From positions 1,100,501-1,164,500 of the forward strand of contig CAJQUW010001043.1 in NCBI GenBank assembly GCA_907163375.1: a DNA stretch of 64,000 nucleotides, in the 5' to 3' direction. The notes below the pieces were generated by a model. That model ran no database searches, had not been told where the DNA came from, and saw nothing but the letters and a program-made list of their open reading frames with translations. The stretch is from Prostheceraeus crozeri. Taxonomy: Eukaryota > Platyhelminthes > Polycladida > Euryleptidae. Each line of letters opens with the position of its first letter. The first letter of the stretch is position 1. The translations under genes were made by a program, and so were the position numbers. This document shows, piece by piece, positions 33,590-42,426 of the stretch.

Positions 33590-34987
33590 TTAACTCTTCA
33601 TTCGGAAATGGAGTGTGATACTTGTCGCAGCATCTTTATGAAAAGGAATCAACGCACCAGCATCGTCATAAATGGCAATATCAATTTGTGGGATGTAGTT
33701 TGATTTCAGCTTTGTATAATGCACTTTATTGAAAGTATGCTCAGATAAAATACTGCAGCTTTTTGGCTGGTATGGTATCATTGCTAGCAATGGAGCTTCA
33801 ACATCTCCCACACGTACATCTTCACCAATATTGGAATATATCTGAAAATAGTTAATACGACGCGATAGCGACATGTCTGCGCTAGCTTTGGTTACAGTAC
33901 CACTTTTAAAGATATTTTGGTCAAAACCCAAAATGTCCATTAGAGTTTTATCCATAATTAGTTCAATACCTTTTCCACTTATAGTGAGAGACAAAACACC
34001 TTCTTTTTCAGAAAATGAAATATGTTGCTCATTAATCACTTCATTTAAATAATCTAAAACCAATTTAACCGAAGTAATAATGCGAGGCATCAACACTCTT
34101 TTTTCATGTAAGATACCACCTAAAGGCTCTACACACTTTCTGTATAAAGATACGGTCCATTCTGTATCAAATTGATTTGACCTTTCACATGGTAAATGTT
34201 GCATATCAGATTTTCCATGAACAGCTGCAGAACGATGTCGTAAGAACTGATGAAAATCTTTTGAACAAACTAATACTAGATCATCATCATTTAATTTACT
34301 TATTGCAATATGATTAGATGATTTGATATAAGTCAATGTTGCCACTTGTTTACCATCAACTCGAAGGAGATAATTAAATTTCTTCAATAATGTTTCAGGA
34401 GTCATGTTTGTCTTTCTTGGCTTAATCACAATCTTCTTCACCAACGTCTTCTCATTTCTTGGAATAAGATCTACATAATAAGCTTCCTCTCGATATATTA
34501 ACTGTTTATGACCACTTATGTGGTAATTAACGTTAAAATTATCATAGCTTGTTAAGGCGCTAGCGAGGTAACCTAAATCATTTCTTAAACTTGGACTTAA
34601 ACCAACAATCCAATCTTTCTCAACTACATGATGTACATAAGTATAATCATCATTGTGCGGAGTAAATTGGACAATCTGTTTACACGCTTTATTCAAGAAA
34701 TCATATATAAACTTTTTACATGATAAGAGATCTTTCTTTGGCCACTGTGGAATGTATACTCGGCACCCCTTTTCACATTGGTAAGCAGCTGTACGTCTCA
34801 TATTAATAGTCATCACCTCATGATCAAAAGTATAGACACAGTTGCTATAAACAAGTTGAGTGACACCCACTTCCCAATTTCCATTTAGCTGTTGTGCATG
34901 ATCAATGGGAGTAGAAAAGAGTGCGGCTCGATTACTAGCAAATCTCTTTGTAGCCGCATTGCTAAGCAAAATATGATAAAACGACAT
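33590..34987 (-). CDS. Polinton penton-like structural protein 2
   Basis: A 465-residue protein opening SFYHILLSNAATKRFASNRA and LNGNWEVGVTQLVYSN, matching the same conserved opening as the gene just downstream on this strand (nine-base gap). Middle parts of both share a pattern of K-x-V-I-K-P, a segment containing VCSKDFHQFLRH or FSPTLRHFVRH, and a late block about a host-like jelly-roll length. Tandem paralogues of this kind suggest two components of a vertex or spike, but the role is inference. Looks whole. Confidence 0.65.
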   Translation of the reverse strand: MSFYHILLSNAATKRFASNRAALFSTPIDHAQQLNGNWEVGVTQLVYSNCVYTFDHEVMTINMRRTAAYQCEKGCRVYIPQWPKKDLLSCKKFIYDFLNKACKQIVQFTPHNDDYTYVHHVVEKDWIVGLSPSLRNDLGYLASALTSYDNFNVNYHISGHKQLIYREEAYYVDLIPRNEKTLVKKIVIKPRKTNMTPETLLKKFNYLLRVDGKQVATLTYIKSSNHIAISKLNDDDLVLVCSKDFHQFLRHRSAAVHGKSDMQHLPCERSNQFDTEWTVSLYRKCVEPLGGILHEKRVLMPRIITSVKLVLDYLNEVINEQHISFSEKEGVLSLTISGKGIELIMDKTLMDILGFDQNIFKSGTVTKASADMSLSRRINYFQIYSNIGEDVRVGDVEAPLLAMIPYQPKSCSILSEHTFNKVHYTKLKSNYIPQIDIAIYDDAGALIPFHKDAATSITLHFRMKS

Positions 34988-35010
34988 TTTTATATTGCTG
35001 ATCTGCGGCT

Positions 35011-35379
35011 TTGCATAACATCATGAAGACTTGGATTTTGGACTCTCTACAATATATCAGAGTTGATCGTGATGGAAACGTACACTTCAAAAATTCTCAT
35101 GGTCATACATCAAGAGGTATTACATTAACATGGCGACAATTTGTCAACCTCAATGATATCATGAGGGATTTGGAATATTTTGAAACATTAAGATTCATCT
35201 CCTTGGGTGATCAAGTTTGGCTTCAACATTACAGAAATGAAATTCAAATCTGCCATTCTCATTCCACAAACTGCTTCTCATTTCGCAAAAACAATTGGGA
35301 GAAGTATAGAAGATACATACATCGCTCCATCATGACATTTATTCGTCGTGAGTTCATCGCCCTACTATGCAAATCTTAA
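35011..35379 (+). CDS. Polinton accessory: PC4-like small protein 1
   Basis: 122 residues. The segment YIRVDRDGNVHFKN followed by RGITLTWRQFVNLNDIMRDL has the shape of the PC4/p15 coactivator fold: strands with a hairpin, then K/R-GI-S/T-L and an amphipathic helix with W or F before L. PC4 binds single-stranded DNA and helps transcription; a TBP-like region lies two genes downstream, which fits. The second half (WLQHYRNEIQICHS..., NNWEKYRRYIHRSI) is basic. The likely initiator is the MKT methionine at residue 5. The similarity is a pattern match and needs a profile search. Confidence 0.4.
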   Translation: MHNIMKTWILDSLQYIRVDRDGNVHFKNSHGHTSRGITLTWRQFVNLNDIMRDLEYFETLRFISLGDQVWLQHYRNEIQICHSHSTNCFSFRKNNWEKYRRYIHRSIMTFIRREFIALLCKS

Positions 35380-35401
35380 TCAGACATGACTACCACACAC
35401 C

Positions 35402-35620
35402 ATGAGTTGGAAATTAGATTCCCTACAACGTATTGAAACGGATCATGATCGAAACGTCTATTTCAAAGATTCAACTGGAAATGTGAGAAGAGAGTTTGCT
35501 TTATCTTATCGTCATTTTCAATCTCTACATCGTATCATGAAGGATTTGAAATACTTCTACTATATGAAAAGACATTCACGTATTAGAAATCGCATCTGGT
35601 TGCGCGTCAACAATCGGTGA
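35402..35620 (+). CDS. Polinton accessory: PC4-like small protein 2
   Basis: Shares its pattern with the gene 22 bases upstream: LDSLQRIETDHDRNVYFKDS against LDSLQYIRVDRDGNVHFKNS, then the F-A-L-S-Y-x-x-F-x-x-L helix against I-T-L-T-W-x-x-F-x-x-L. A tandem duplication. Short basic protein; PC4-like by the same weak argument. Homologous sequence may run beyond the annotated end (to about 35720). Confidence 0.4.
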   Translation: MSWKLDSLQRIETDHDRNVYFKDSTGNVRREFALSYRHFQSLHRIMKDLKYFYYMKRHSRIRNRIWLRVNNR

Positions 35621-35726
35621 ATTCAACTCTATCATTCCCAACTTCATACTAACTTCACATTTCATCAAGGTAGTTGGGAAAAGTATAAAAGGAAGGTACA
35701 TCGCTCAATTTACTCATTCTTACATC

Positions 35727-36330
35727 ATGAAGCGCCATCGCTACACCATCGTCAACATTCTCCGCCGCTTCAGACTCTACACCAAAATCGATCTCACAAC
35801 ATTACACCAACACCTTCCAAACAGCAAGTATTACCCGGGCCGACCTCAAATGTTAGTGGTGAAGATGAACAATTCACGGAATCTTCAACTCTTCCCAAAT
35901 GGGACTGTACAGATTCTCGGCGCCCTTTCTCATTCATCGGCGCAGTCAATGCGCTTAGAGCTACAAAGACTACTACGTCGGATATGGAAGAGGGAGAGGT
36001 GTGTGATGTCGAATCTGACTGTGGACAATATGGTGATCTCTACTCAATTGAGTAGAGATCACCATATTGTCCACAGTCAGATTCGACATCACACACCTCT
36101 CCCTCTTCCTTGACAGTCTATCATTTTTGAAGATTCGTACCAGCAGTTACAATTTGTGTTATGAACCCGAACTTTTTCCTGCAGCTCTCATTAGTTGTTG
36201 GTTACCTGTGCATGTGGCAATCTTTCATAATAGTAAAGTGATCATTACTGGACTAAAATCTCATGTACAAGCAAATGTGATCCTAGACTATCTCATTGAG
36301 TATGTACGCACCCAGCGGATTGTAAAATAA
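35727..36330 (+). pseudogene. TATA-binding-protein-like region of the Polinton
   Basis: Both halves of a TBP saddle can be read. First half: TIVNILRRF...DLTTLHQHLPNSKYYP...LFPNGTVQILGALSHSSAQS, aligning with TBP blocks NIVSTVNL, LDLK, ARNAEYNP, LIFSSGKMVCTGAKSEEQS. Second half: NLCYEPELFPAALI...VAIFHNSKVIITGLKS, aligning with SYEPELFPGLIY and LLIFVSGKVVLTGAK. Three of the four DNA-intercalating phenylalanine positions are kept. The protein would bind TATA boxes, which precede several genes of this element. It is far from host TBP in sequence. The region appears broken, about once. AATAAA follows at 36327. Confidence 0.75.
35986..36109. repeat. 124-bp perfect palindrome
   Basis: Arms 35986-36047 and 36048-36109 are exact reverse complements with no spacer at all. 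The centre is CTACTCAATTGAGTAG. It lies inside the TBP-like region. A perfect spacer-free palindrome of this size is unstable in most hosts, so it is either very recent (snap-back synthesis) or an assembly artefact. Confidence 0.95.
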
Positions 36331-36408
36331 AAAACAATTTTTCCAACATGATGTTTTTATTTCAAATCATGATAGAACTTACAAATCATTTTTTCATTAG
36401 AGGATGGA

Positions 36409-36819
36409 TTACATGAAAAGTTTTGAATAACAGATACAAATCGAGATACATGTAAACGTTTTAAGATGAAGTACAGTACAAAAGCACCACACGTTGATGA
36501 AAGTGGATGTTGTAGTATGCGTTAATTTCGCTGATATTGGCGCGTATGTTTTTCTCAACCACTGCTGTGTTGGTATATTTGGAGGTTGAGCAAGAGAGTC
36601 AAATAGTTCACCACGTCGGTCTTCTCCAATAAAGATCGCTTTCCAGTGCTCACCGCCTAAATTCTGCGAATGAGTGTTTAGCACAATAAAGATGGGATAG
36701 TGATTTACTGCAGGTGGTAAGGTATCGAGTGAATAGACATTATCGAAAGCTTTCAACGTCGCTTCGTCTGCATTACGCTGCACTTTAGTCTTAATATCGT
36801 CAGCAGTCAACCAACTCAT
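36409..36819 (-). CDS. Polinton adenovirus-type cysteine protease
   Basis: About 136 residues. PIFIVLNTHSQNLGGEHWKA and LFDSLAQPP give the family pattern: the catalytic histidine in GEHW and the acidic partner in FDSLA, as in adenain and Ulp1-class proteases. In Polintons this enzyme cuts capsid precursor proteins during assembly. It overlaps the end of the capsid region by one base and ends the structural block on this strand, with a minus-strand AATAAA at about 36353. The C-terminal part is less convincing, so its state (whole or broken) is uncertain. Confidence 0.8.
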   Translation of the reverse strand: MSWLTADDIKTKVQRNADEATLKAFDNVYSLDTLPPAVNHYPIFIVLNTHSQNLGGEHWKAIFIGEDRRGELFDSLAQPPNIPTQQWLRKTYAPISAKLTHTTTSTFINVWCFCTVLHLKTFTCISICICYSKLFM

Positions 36820-38094
36820 TAACGATTATACTGAAGAATCACGTCACGATACTTTGTAATTTCAATATTTGAATCGAAGACTGCATAAATTAATACATTG
36901 ATCGTCTCAGGTAGTGTTCTTTTGAACGTCAAATCCAAACGAATATTATGAGGCACGTTCGCTTGACGATAGGGTGCACTAATATCGCTGTCAGCATTCA
37001 AATCAAATGCATAAATAGTATATCCACTCTTAAACTCTTTCATAGTAAGTCCGTTGGTGTCATCCGTATTGTAAAAGCCAAAGACATCCATAAAATCAAC
37101 ATAACTGCGCATAAATTGATCCGCAGCAAAATTTGGTTTGTAGGGTGGACCAGGATGACTCACACCATTTACACGTAAAGCAATTTCACTTAACTGATTG
37201 TGTTTAAAATTGAAAGGATTCTTCTTTATATTACCATTAAATGCATCATTTTCAACCATTGCCACCATGAGGAGCTTCGGTGCTTCCGATGGAAAGAGGC
37301 CAACTTTCATGAAACTCTTTGATCTTTAGGAATTTTAAAGGTGAGAAGCTTTGTATGCTGAACGGGGTAAATGGCATTTTGGCGGTTAAGACCTTCAGCA
37401 TGTCCTCTAATGACACTTGGATTCGGTACTACTCGACGAATGTAAAGTGCAATATCTTCCACATGAATTCTAAAATTGTCAACTTTAGCAAATGCATTCA
37501 GCGCAAATTCAGGCTTATTCAATGTCAGCTTGAGTCGCATGCTAGTATTACAGAGTAAAAACTTTGACTGTCTAAAGAAGTCTAAATTCAGCGGACCATA
37601 TAGCTGACATACTTTACTATCTTTAATCATAGCAGATCGCTTTACAAAGCCACTGTTTGTTTCAACATCAAATTTTCCTGCTTCATCTCTGTACCATCCC
37701 ATGGCTTCCATATGACTTTTTTGTGCTGCTGGATGAAACTGTGATACATGATTGAATTATGATTTATAGGGATAATCGCTTTGACCACCTCCACCTGCTG
37801 CTCTCCAATCGTTAGATAAACATCACGAAGTAATGTAGTCAACGGTAAATTGTTCAGTCCAACTTTATGTGTATCGTCAATAGCAGTTCCATCTGCTTGC
37901 TGAATTCTAAACCTCAAATCAAGCATCGCATAACTCAAATCTATGCAGTCATCACTACCACCAGGAATAACAAATTCAATGGGGCCAGCATTCTCAGCTG
38001 CTCGAGGATGATAATCTACAATACTTGAACTAAGAATATCTGTCTGCATGGCTTGTTGATCAAACAAACAAAAACCGGAAGTTTTACACTCCAT
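36819..38094 (-). pseudogene. Polinton major capsid protein region (broken)
   Basis: Coding sequence of the family known in animals as F54H12.2-like, the double-jelly-roll major capsid protein of Polintons. Recognisable blocks: ECKTSGFCLFDQQAMQTDIL near the start, PIEFVIPGGSDDCIDLSYAML, the LYGPLNLDFFRQSKFLLCNT block, and an NPFNFKHNQLSEIALRVNG block near the end. It lies between the basic core-like protein and the protease, the usual order. About two breaks are visible, so it is a fossil. Confidence 0.85.
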
Positions 38095-38096
38095 GA

Positions 38097-38552
38097 TTAG
38101 AAGTTATGGCAGCGTCGTCGTTTAGCGCCTGATGAATGATTAGAGCCTCTGCGACGTTTGCGTGAATGCCTTTTGACTGAAGATCGCACCTTACTAGCTC
38201 CGCGATGTTTCCTCCTTCCTTTATTCATTCGTTTAGGTGATTTCTTTCCTTGAGTAACACCAGCAAAGGTCTGCTTCAATGTTTTTAAACCGCGTTCCTT
38301 CCCACGATTCAACAAACTGCTCTTAAAACTTCTACCTCTGGAAAGATCACTAGCAACATCACCAGCAAAGCCAACGGCATTACTTAAAACATTTCGTTTT
38401 AAAGATCTACCGACATTGGATATGAGAGGTGCTACAACAGATTTCAGTGCACCAAGTATGCTACCTCCACGTTGGCGGCGAGCGCCGATGTAAATTTGTC
38501 CTCCACCACTTACATAGGAGGGTCGTGAATAAAATGAGGCAGTTGGATTCAT
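38097..38552 (-). CDS. Polinton basic virion core-like protein
   Basis: A 151-residue protein with a glycine-rich, weakly amphipathic middle (GGSILGALKSVVAPLISNVG) and a very basic tail rich in KR and H (RRRGSNHSSGAKRRRCHNF). Small proteins of this kind lie just before the capsid gene in many Polintons and resemble adenovirus core or cement proteins (pVI/pX/VII class) in composition. It could coat DNA or act on membranes. The gene ends two bases before the capsid region starts. Family assignment is by composition and place. Confidence 0.6.
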   Translation of the reverse strand: MNPTASFYSRPSYVSGGGQIYIGARRQRGGSILGALKSVVAPLISNVGRSLKRNVLSNAVGFAGDVASDLSRGRSFKSSLLNRGKERGLKTLKQTFAGVTQGKKSPKRMNKGRRKHRGASKVRSSVKRHSRKRRRGSNHSSGAKRRRCHNF

Positions 38553-38593
38553 AGCTCAAACCCTAAACATTGTTAGTTACAACTTTGCATGAA

Positions 38594-39814
38594 TCACTGT
38601 CGATCACTTAGATGAAAGATGTCGGCACGACGCATCCAAGAGTTCATACTTGAAGGATAACCAGTCCATTTAACAAGACACCATTCTTCGCCTTGCCGTT
38701 TTTTGCATCGAATGATTTTCTCTACCAAATATGTTTCACTTTCAGTGACTACCTCAATCTCATCGCGGTAAAAGCTACCCTCAATTTCTTCATTATCGTA
38801 ATCTTTCAACTTGTAGGTGGTCGGAGAGTCTTTTTGATTAATCCTTGATACTGTAAATACCTCCTCTGTCCAATTCGGAAGGTACCCTTTAGCAAAAACA
38901 CTCTTCACTTTTGAGATACGAACTTTATCACCAATTTTCACATCACTTTTCACATGAGTGCGTTTACGTTGGAATGATTCGCGCACTTTATCTACATTGT
39001 CAGCATTTACATCTACTGGTCTGAGTCCAATAGAACGATGGATAGAGTGATTGTAGGCATGGAGTGTATCTTGTAGAACCTTTGTCCAATTTTGTGTCAA
39101 GTTGGCAGTAAAATGTCGCCACAAGCGATTTTTTAATGTGCGATTAAAACGTTCAACGAGTGCAGCTTTATAAGCACTCTTTACACTAAACAACTCAATG
39201 TCATGCCTCTCAAATAATCTTCTCACATGCTGATTTTCAAACTCTTTTCCTTGATCACTCTGAATTCTTTTTGGAATGCGACCTTCTCGAAAAATTGTTT
39301 GGAATGCTTTTGCTACTCCTTTCCCTTCTTTAGTTTTTAAAGGTTGAGCCCACGCATAACGCGAGAAAATATCAATGACGGTTAAAATAAAATTATTGCC
39401 CGAGTTATGTTTTGAAATGGAGGCAACATCACACAAATCTGCTTGCCACTGTTCATCGATGTCATGAACAATATAATGGCGGGTGCGGTACTTCTTTTTC
39501 GCTTGTTTGTGGAGTGTATAGGTAGCCTGACCCTTTAACCATCGTTTCACTTGTGATTGTGGAAGCCCACTCGCTTTTGATAATTTCTTGATAGATGCAA
39601 ATCCTGCCGGATGTTTTACATCATAATAGATTGACTTCAAACGTTCAGTCGATGACGACTGACTCTTTTTTCTCCTTCTCATCTTTTTGTTTTCTTGCCT
39701 TTCTACATTTACAACAACTGCAGCATTTAGCTTTAGCGGTTTTGCGATCGTGTTCACATTGCTTAGGGGTTTCATTGTGAGAGCTGGCGCAGCAAGTGCA
39801 CGTGACAACGACAT
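38594..39814 (-). CDS. Polinton integrase with chromodomain
   Basis: A retroviral-type DDE integrase that inserts the element. Catalytic core: WQADLCDV (first D), IQSDQGKEFEN (second D), ALVERFNRTLK (E), with the expected spacing. A short helix-turn-helix-like stretch (SIKKLSKASGLPQSQVKRWL) precedes it and a chromodomain ends the protein (VEKIIRCKKRQGEEWCLVKW then TGYPSSMNSW), which may guide insertion to chromatin marks. About 406 residues, a normal length. A cysteine-rich overlapping frame lies at its 5' end (39645-39860), which may be an artefact. Looks whole. Confidence 0.92.
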   Translation of the reverse strand: MSLSRALAAPALTMKPLSNVNTIAKPLKLNAAVVVNVERQENKKMRRRKKSQSSSTERLKSIYYDVKHPAGFASIKKLSKASGLPQSQVKRWLKGQATYTLHKQAKKKYRTRHYIVHDIDEQWQADLCDVASISKHNSGNNFILTVIDIFSRYAWAQPLKTKEGKGVAKAFQTIFREGRIPKRIQSDQGKEFENQHVRRLFERHDIELFSVKSAYKAALVERFNRTLKNRLWRHFTANLTQNWTKVLQDTLHAYNHSIHRSIGLRPVDVNADNVDKVRESFQRKRTHVKSDVKIGDKVRISKVKSVFAKGYLPNWTEEVFTVSRINQKDSPTTYKLKDYDNEEIEGSFYRDEIEVVTESETYLVEKIIRCKKRQGEEWCLVKWTGYPSSMNSWMRRADIFHLSDRQ

Positions 39815-39861
39815 TCACCTCTGGTGGCTCATTACATGGTAAGCAACACATCTGCTTCATA

Positions 39862-40554
39862 TTAATAGTCTGAGAACATGTATTTCCTAGGAGGAGCTGT
39901 TTTACGTTTTCCTTTTACTAGTTTTAGTGGTGATGTAGATCTACGTCGAGTTTTTCCTCTTGTTTGCTTAGTGAGTGTGGGAGGGGATGTAGCAGGTGAC
40001 GTCTTAAACCAATTTGTTGGCATTTTCATCGTCTGAAGCATTGGAGCAGTAGCCACTGTTGAATCAAGTTCTTTCAATGTCTTAATTTTCAAAGCAAATT
40101 TTGGCACATTATGCTTTTTCAATAGTTTAAGAAAGTATGACCAACCAGGTGGAACATAGCCCTGACGGCGCTTTCTACGTGTCGCATACTGAATCAAGTC
40201 TTCATAACGTGAAGCATCAATCACTTTATTTTCATCTGTAATGATTTCTCCTCTATCATTTACATTGAGATGGGGTTCAATACTGTTGAAAAGAGATATG
40301 GCATGTGCGCGAGATGCTAAAGGTGTAGCAGTCGATACAGAGTCACGCATCTTATTCTTCAAGTTTTTCAATTGCTCAACAGTTTCCGATTGTAATAATA
40401 CAGCACGATGTTGATCTTTGATGTGAACATTTTGCTGATGATCTATTTCTTTCCTATACATTTGATTTGCAAAAGGTTGCTTTACTTGCTGCATGGCAGT
40501 CAATTGTACATATTCATCCTGAGGAATAACAATCATGCGAGAATAAGAACTCAT
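39862..40554 (-). CDS. Polinton conserved protein next to the ATPase
   Basis: 230 residues. An N-terminal half with predicted helices (QVKQPFANQMYRKEIDHQQN...), a central conserved-looking block RKRRQGYVPPGWSYFLKLLK, and a basic proline-rich tail (TRGKTRRRSTSPLKLVKGKR). The PPGW...FLKLLKK motif recurs in proteins beside the packaging ATPase in other animal Polintons, where the function is unknown (a PW-type protein). Its start overlaps the end of the ATPase gene by four bases, which suggests co-transcription. Likely virion or packaging accessory; inference only. Confidence 0.55.
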   Translation of the reverse strand: MSSYSRMIVIPQDEYVQLTAMQQVKQPFANQMYRKEIDHQQNVHIKDQHRAVLLQSETVEQLKNLKNKMRDSVSTATPLASRAHAISLFNSIEPHLNVNDRGEIITDENKVIDASRYEDLIQYATRRKRRQGYVPPGWSYFLKLLKKHNVPKFALKIKTLKELDSTVATAPMLQTMKMPTNWFKTSPATSPPTLTKQTRGKTRRRSTSPLKLVKGKRKTAPPRKYMFSDY

Positions 40555-41216
40555 AGTTTGTAGATAATCATGGGAGTTTTCAAAATATCACTTCGAAATC
40601 TAAATTCTTCCGGACACTCTTGCGTAAAGTCAATGAATAAGTAACCGTATGGTTTTTCAGTAGCTGCTTGAAAAATTTCAATTAAGGCTTTTGATCCTCT
40701 GGGTGCAACTTGTCGCGCTAAAATTTCAAATTGACTTTTATCTCGCGGATTCTTGAAAATAGCATAATAGTGTGTATTCAGGTTTCGTGTACGAGCTTCT
40801 TTTCCATCAGGAAACAAATTTTGTGTGATATAGATAATAAAACACCTTTTATGATGTGCTGCACGAGTGAACATATCTGTAACATCTTTTGAATTCTTAC
40901 TTTCTTTTAATAAATCATCCAATACAACAACATCATTAGACTGAAGTTTATCCACTGCAATAATTCCTTCATGTCGAATAAAGTTGCGACTTTGCAATTC
41001 CTGAAATAGCGACGATTGATAAATACCATAACGCCAAATCACTCGATTGATAGGTTCCTTAAACAACTCCCTTCTTTTATCCAATAAATTCAGCGTGAAA
41101 ACAGTTTTACCTGCATGAGACGGACCTGATACAGTCAGAACTTTATCACATTGAAGTCTGAAATCCATTTTATTACTTTGAGATTCAACATTTGCATAAT
41201 TAACGTCTAGAGCCAA
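40551..41216 (-). CDS. Polinton genome-packaging ATPase
   Basis: 221 residues of the FtsK/HerA-class ATPase that pumps DNA into capsids. Walker A is GPSHAGKT in KVLTVSGPSHAGKTVFTLNL; Walker B is NDVVVLDDLL; a sensor-like segment CFIIYITQNLFPDG follows, then FKNPRDKSQFEILARQVAP, all typical of the Polinton and poxvirus A32 group. Length is normal. It overlaps its neighbours on both sides by a few bases. Looks whole. Confidence 0.92.
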   Translation of the reverse strand: MALDVNYANVESQSNKMDFRLQCDKVLTVSGPSHAGKTVFTLNLLDKRRELFKEPINRVIWRYGIYQSSLFQELQSRNFIRHEGIIAVDKLQSNDVVVLDDLLKESKNSKDVTDMFTRAAHHKRCFIIYITQNLFPDGKEARTRNLNTHYYAIFKNPRDKSQFEILARQVAPRGSKALIEIFQAATEKPYGYLFIDFTQECPEEFRFRSDILKTPMIIYKL

Positions 41217-41550
41217 AGATATTACCCAATAGGTTGCCCACGGCAGGAGCTATCATTGGAAGTATTGCTGAAAGGAAACCGCCCTTTTGTGTTAGAGTTT
41301 TCCTCTTTCTTTGAAGGGTGACTTTAGGATTGGAGATGAAACGCAATTTTGTAGCATATCGCTTAAGTAACTTTCGTTGTTTTGGCGCTAATTTCTTCGT
41401 CCTTAACTTTCTCACATGAGAAATAATTTCACGGATGAATTTATCGTTGGCATGTCGTATAGCATTGTATCGCTGATTTGCTTTCATTCGTCGGAGAGCT
41501 TGAATGGCTGAAGAAAACTTTGAAGACTTTTGACTTTTACGTTTCGCCAT
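41200..41550 (-). CDS. Polinton small basic protein with hydrophobic tail
   Basis: 116 residues. A strongly basic body (arginine and lysine in more than a quarter of positions) ends in GGFLSAILPMIAPAVGNLLG, a glycine-rich hydrophobic segment that could insert into or disrupt membranes, followed by NIFGSRR. The same design (basic body plus GG-hydrophobic stretch) is seen in the protein at 38097-38552 and in adenovirus minor virion proteins. It overlaps the start of the ATPase gene by 17 bases. A virion component is likely, the exact role unknown. Confidence 0.6.
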   Translation of the reverse strand: MAKRKSQKSSKFSSAIQALRRMKANQRYNAIRHANDKFIREIISHVRKLRTKKLAPKQRKLLKRYATKLRFISNPKVTLQRKRKTLTQKGGFLSAILPMIAPAVGNLLGNIFGSRR

Positions 41551-41601
41551 TTTCCGTATTAGTCTTTGCTAAAACCTATCTTTACCACATTTGCATAGGT
41601 A

Positions 41602-41931
41602 CTAACTATTGCGACATAAGTGACACTCGAAATGAGCAATATCACAGTGGCTACATTTGCAAAGTTGAATGCAATTACGTATGAAACAGTGTTGACAAAA
41701 AGCATGCTTACATCTCTTGAAGATGCGCTTTTCATTTCCATCCTTTCGCTTACATACATCACAACACATAGTTTCGCCGTTACTGATGTCTATAGCAAGT
41801 CTTCTTGAAGATATGAATTTACTAGCCTTTTCTAAATAATAGACGCATGTACAGAAGGAATATACTTCGAGAGTGACCAGACATAGCTCGAAAACCAGTT
41901 GTACTACAATCAAGTACCACTGCATTTTCAA
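41602..41931 (-). CDS. Polinton accessory: membrane-anchored RING-like protein
   Basis: 109 residues. An N-terminal hydrophobic helix (WYLIVVQLVFELCLVTLEVY) could be a signal anchor. The C-terminal half has a RING-like ligand pattern: CDVCKRKDGNEKRIFKRCKH then AFCQHCFIRNC and CKCSHCDIAHFECHLC, that is C-x2-C...C-x-H-x2-C-x2-C...C-x2-C. RING proteins act as ubiquitin ligases; a membrane-bound one could target host factors. It overlaps the next upstream gene by four bases. The fold is inferred from cysteine spacing. Confidence 0.5.
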   Translation of the reverse strand: MKMQWYLIVVQLVFELCLVTLEVYSFCTCVYYLEKASKFISSRRLAIDISNGETMCCDVCKRKDGNEKRIFKRCKHAFCQHCFIRNCIQLCKCSHCDIAHFECHLCRNS

Positions 41932-42338
41932 TTTTTCTTTATGGAAAGTTGAATGTGAATATCTGAAATCGCTTCAATCACTAGACTGCTACCATGATGG
42001 TTAAATGCGTTAAGACTTTCAGCAATTTTTATCATATGTCTTTTAAAAAATTCTTCGGGGTGATCTACCACTTCCATTGAATAAGAAGCAAAATGGAAAG
42101 AGCGACTTTCCACCTCTTCCTTTCCAAAATGACTAAACTTAATTTTCGCAACTAATCGCGCCATGACAATGCTATCAGAGAATGTATTCATTAACTCTAG
42201 AAATAGAGTGCTAGCATCATCGACCACTGCTTCGATGTCGGTCTCATCTTTATGAAAATTTATCACATAATCTTGAACAGCTCCTTTTAAACTTTGCCTA
42301 TGAAAATGTAATGTTCCGCAGTCGTTTGAGAAAGACAT
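41928..42338 (-). CDS. Polinton conserved small protein resembling the N-terminal part of some Polinton polymerases
   Basis: 136 residues. The chain of strands with KIKFSHFGKEEVESRSFHFA, then a helical block ending NHHGSSLVIEAISDIHIQLS, resembles a stand-alone segment (F.K......F.S....I........I..A...+...I..F...GSGW....I....L....Y) that precedes the DNA polymerase in many animal Polintons and adintoviruses. In this element it is a separate gene on the opposite strand. Function unknown; perhaps a replication partner. The match is from memory of the pattern. Confidence 0.45.
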   Translation of the reverse strand: MSFSNDCGTLHFHRQSLKGAVQDYVINFHKDETDIEAVVDDASTLFLELMNTFSDSIVMARLVAKIKFSHFGKEEVESRSFHFASYSMEVVDHPEEFFKRHMIKIAESLNAFNHHGSSLVIEAISDIHIQLSIKKN

Positions 42339-42426
42339 GATCGCCCTTTATCTAACCCATCCATTGCATGAAAACAACTCTTCTCATAGTAACATTTATT
42401 AAATAATAGTAAGTAACAAGCATGCA

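Noticed and set aside
39645-39860. Cysteine-rich 71-residue frame overlapping the integrase start
   Set aside because: Could be a zinc-binding peptide, but it lies almost wholly inside the integrase gene in another frame, with no independent support.
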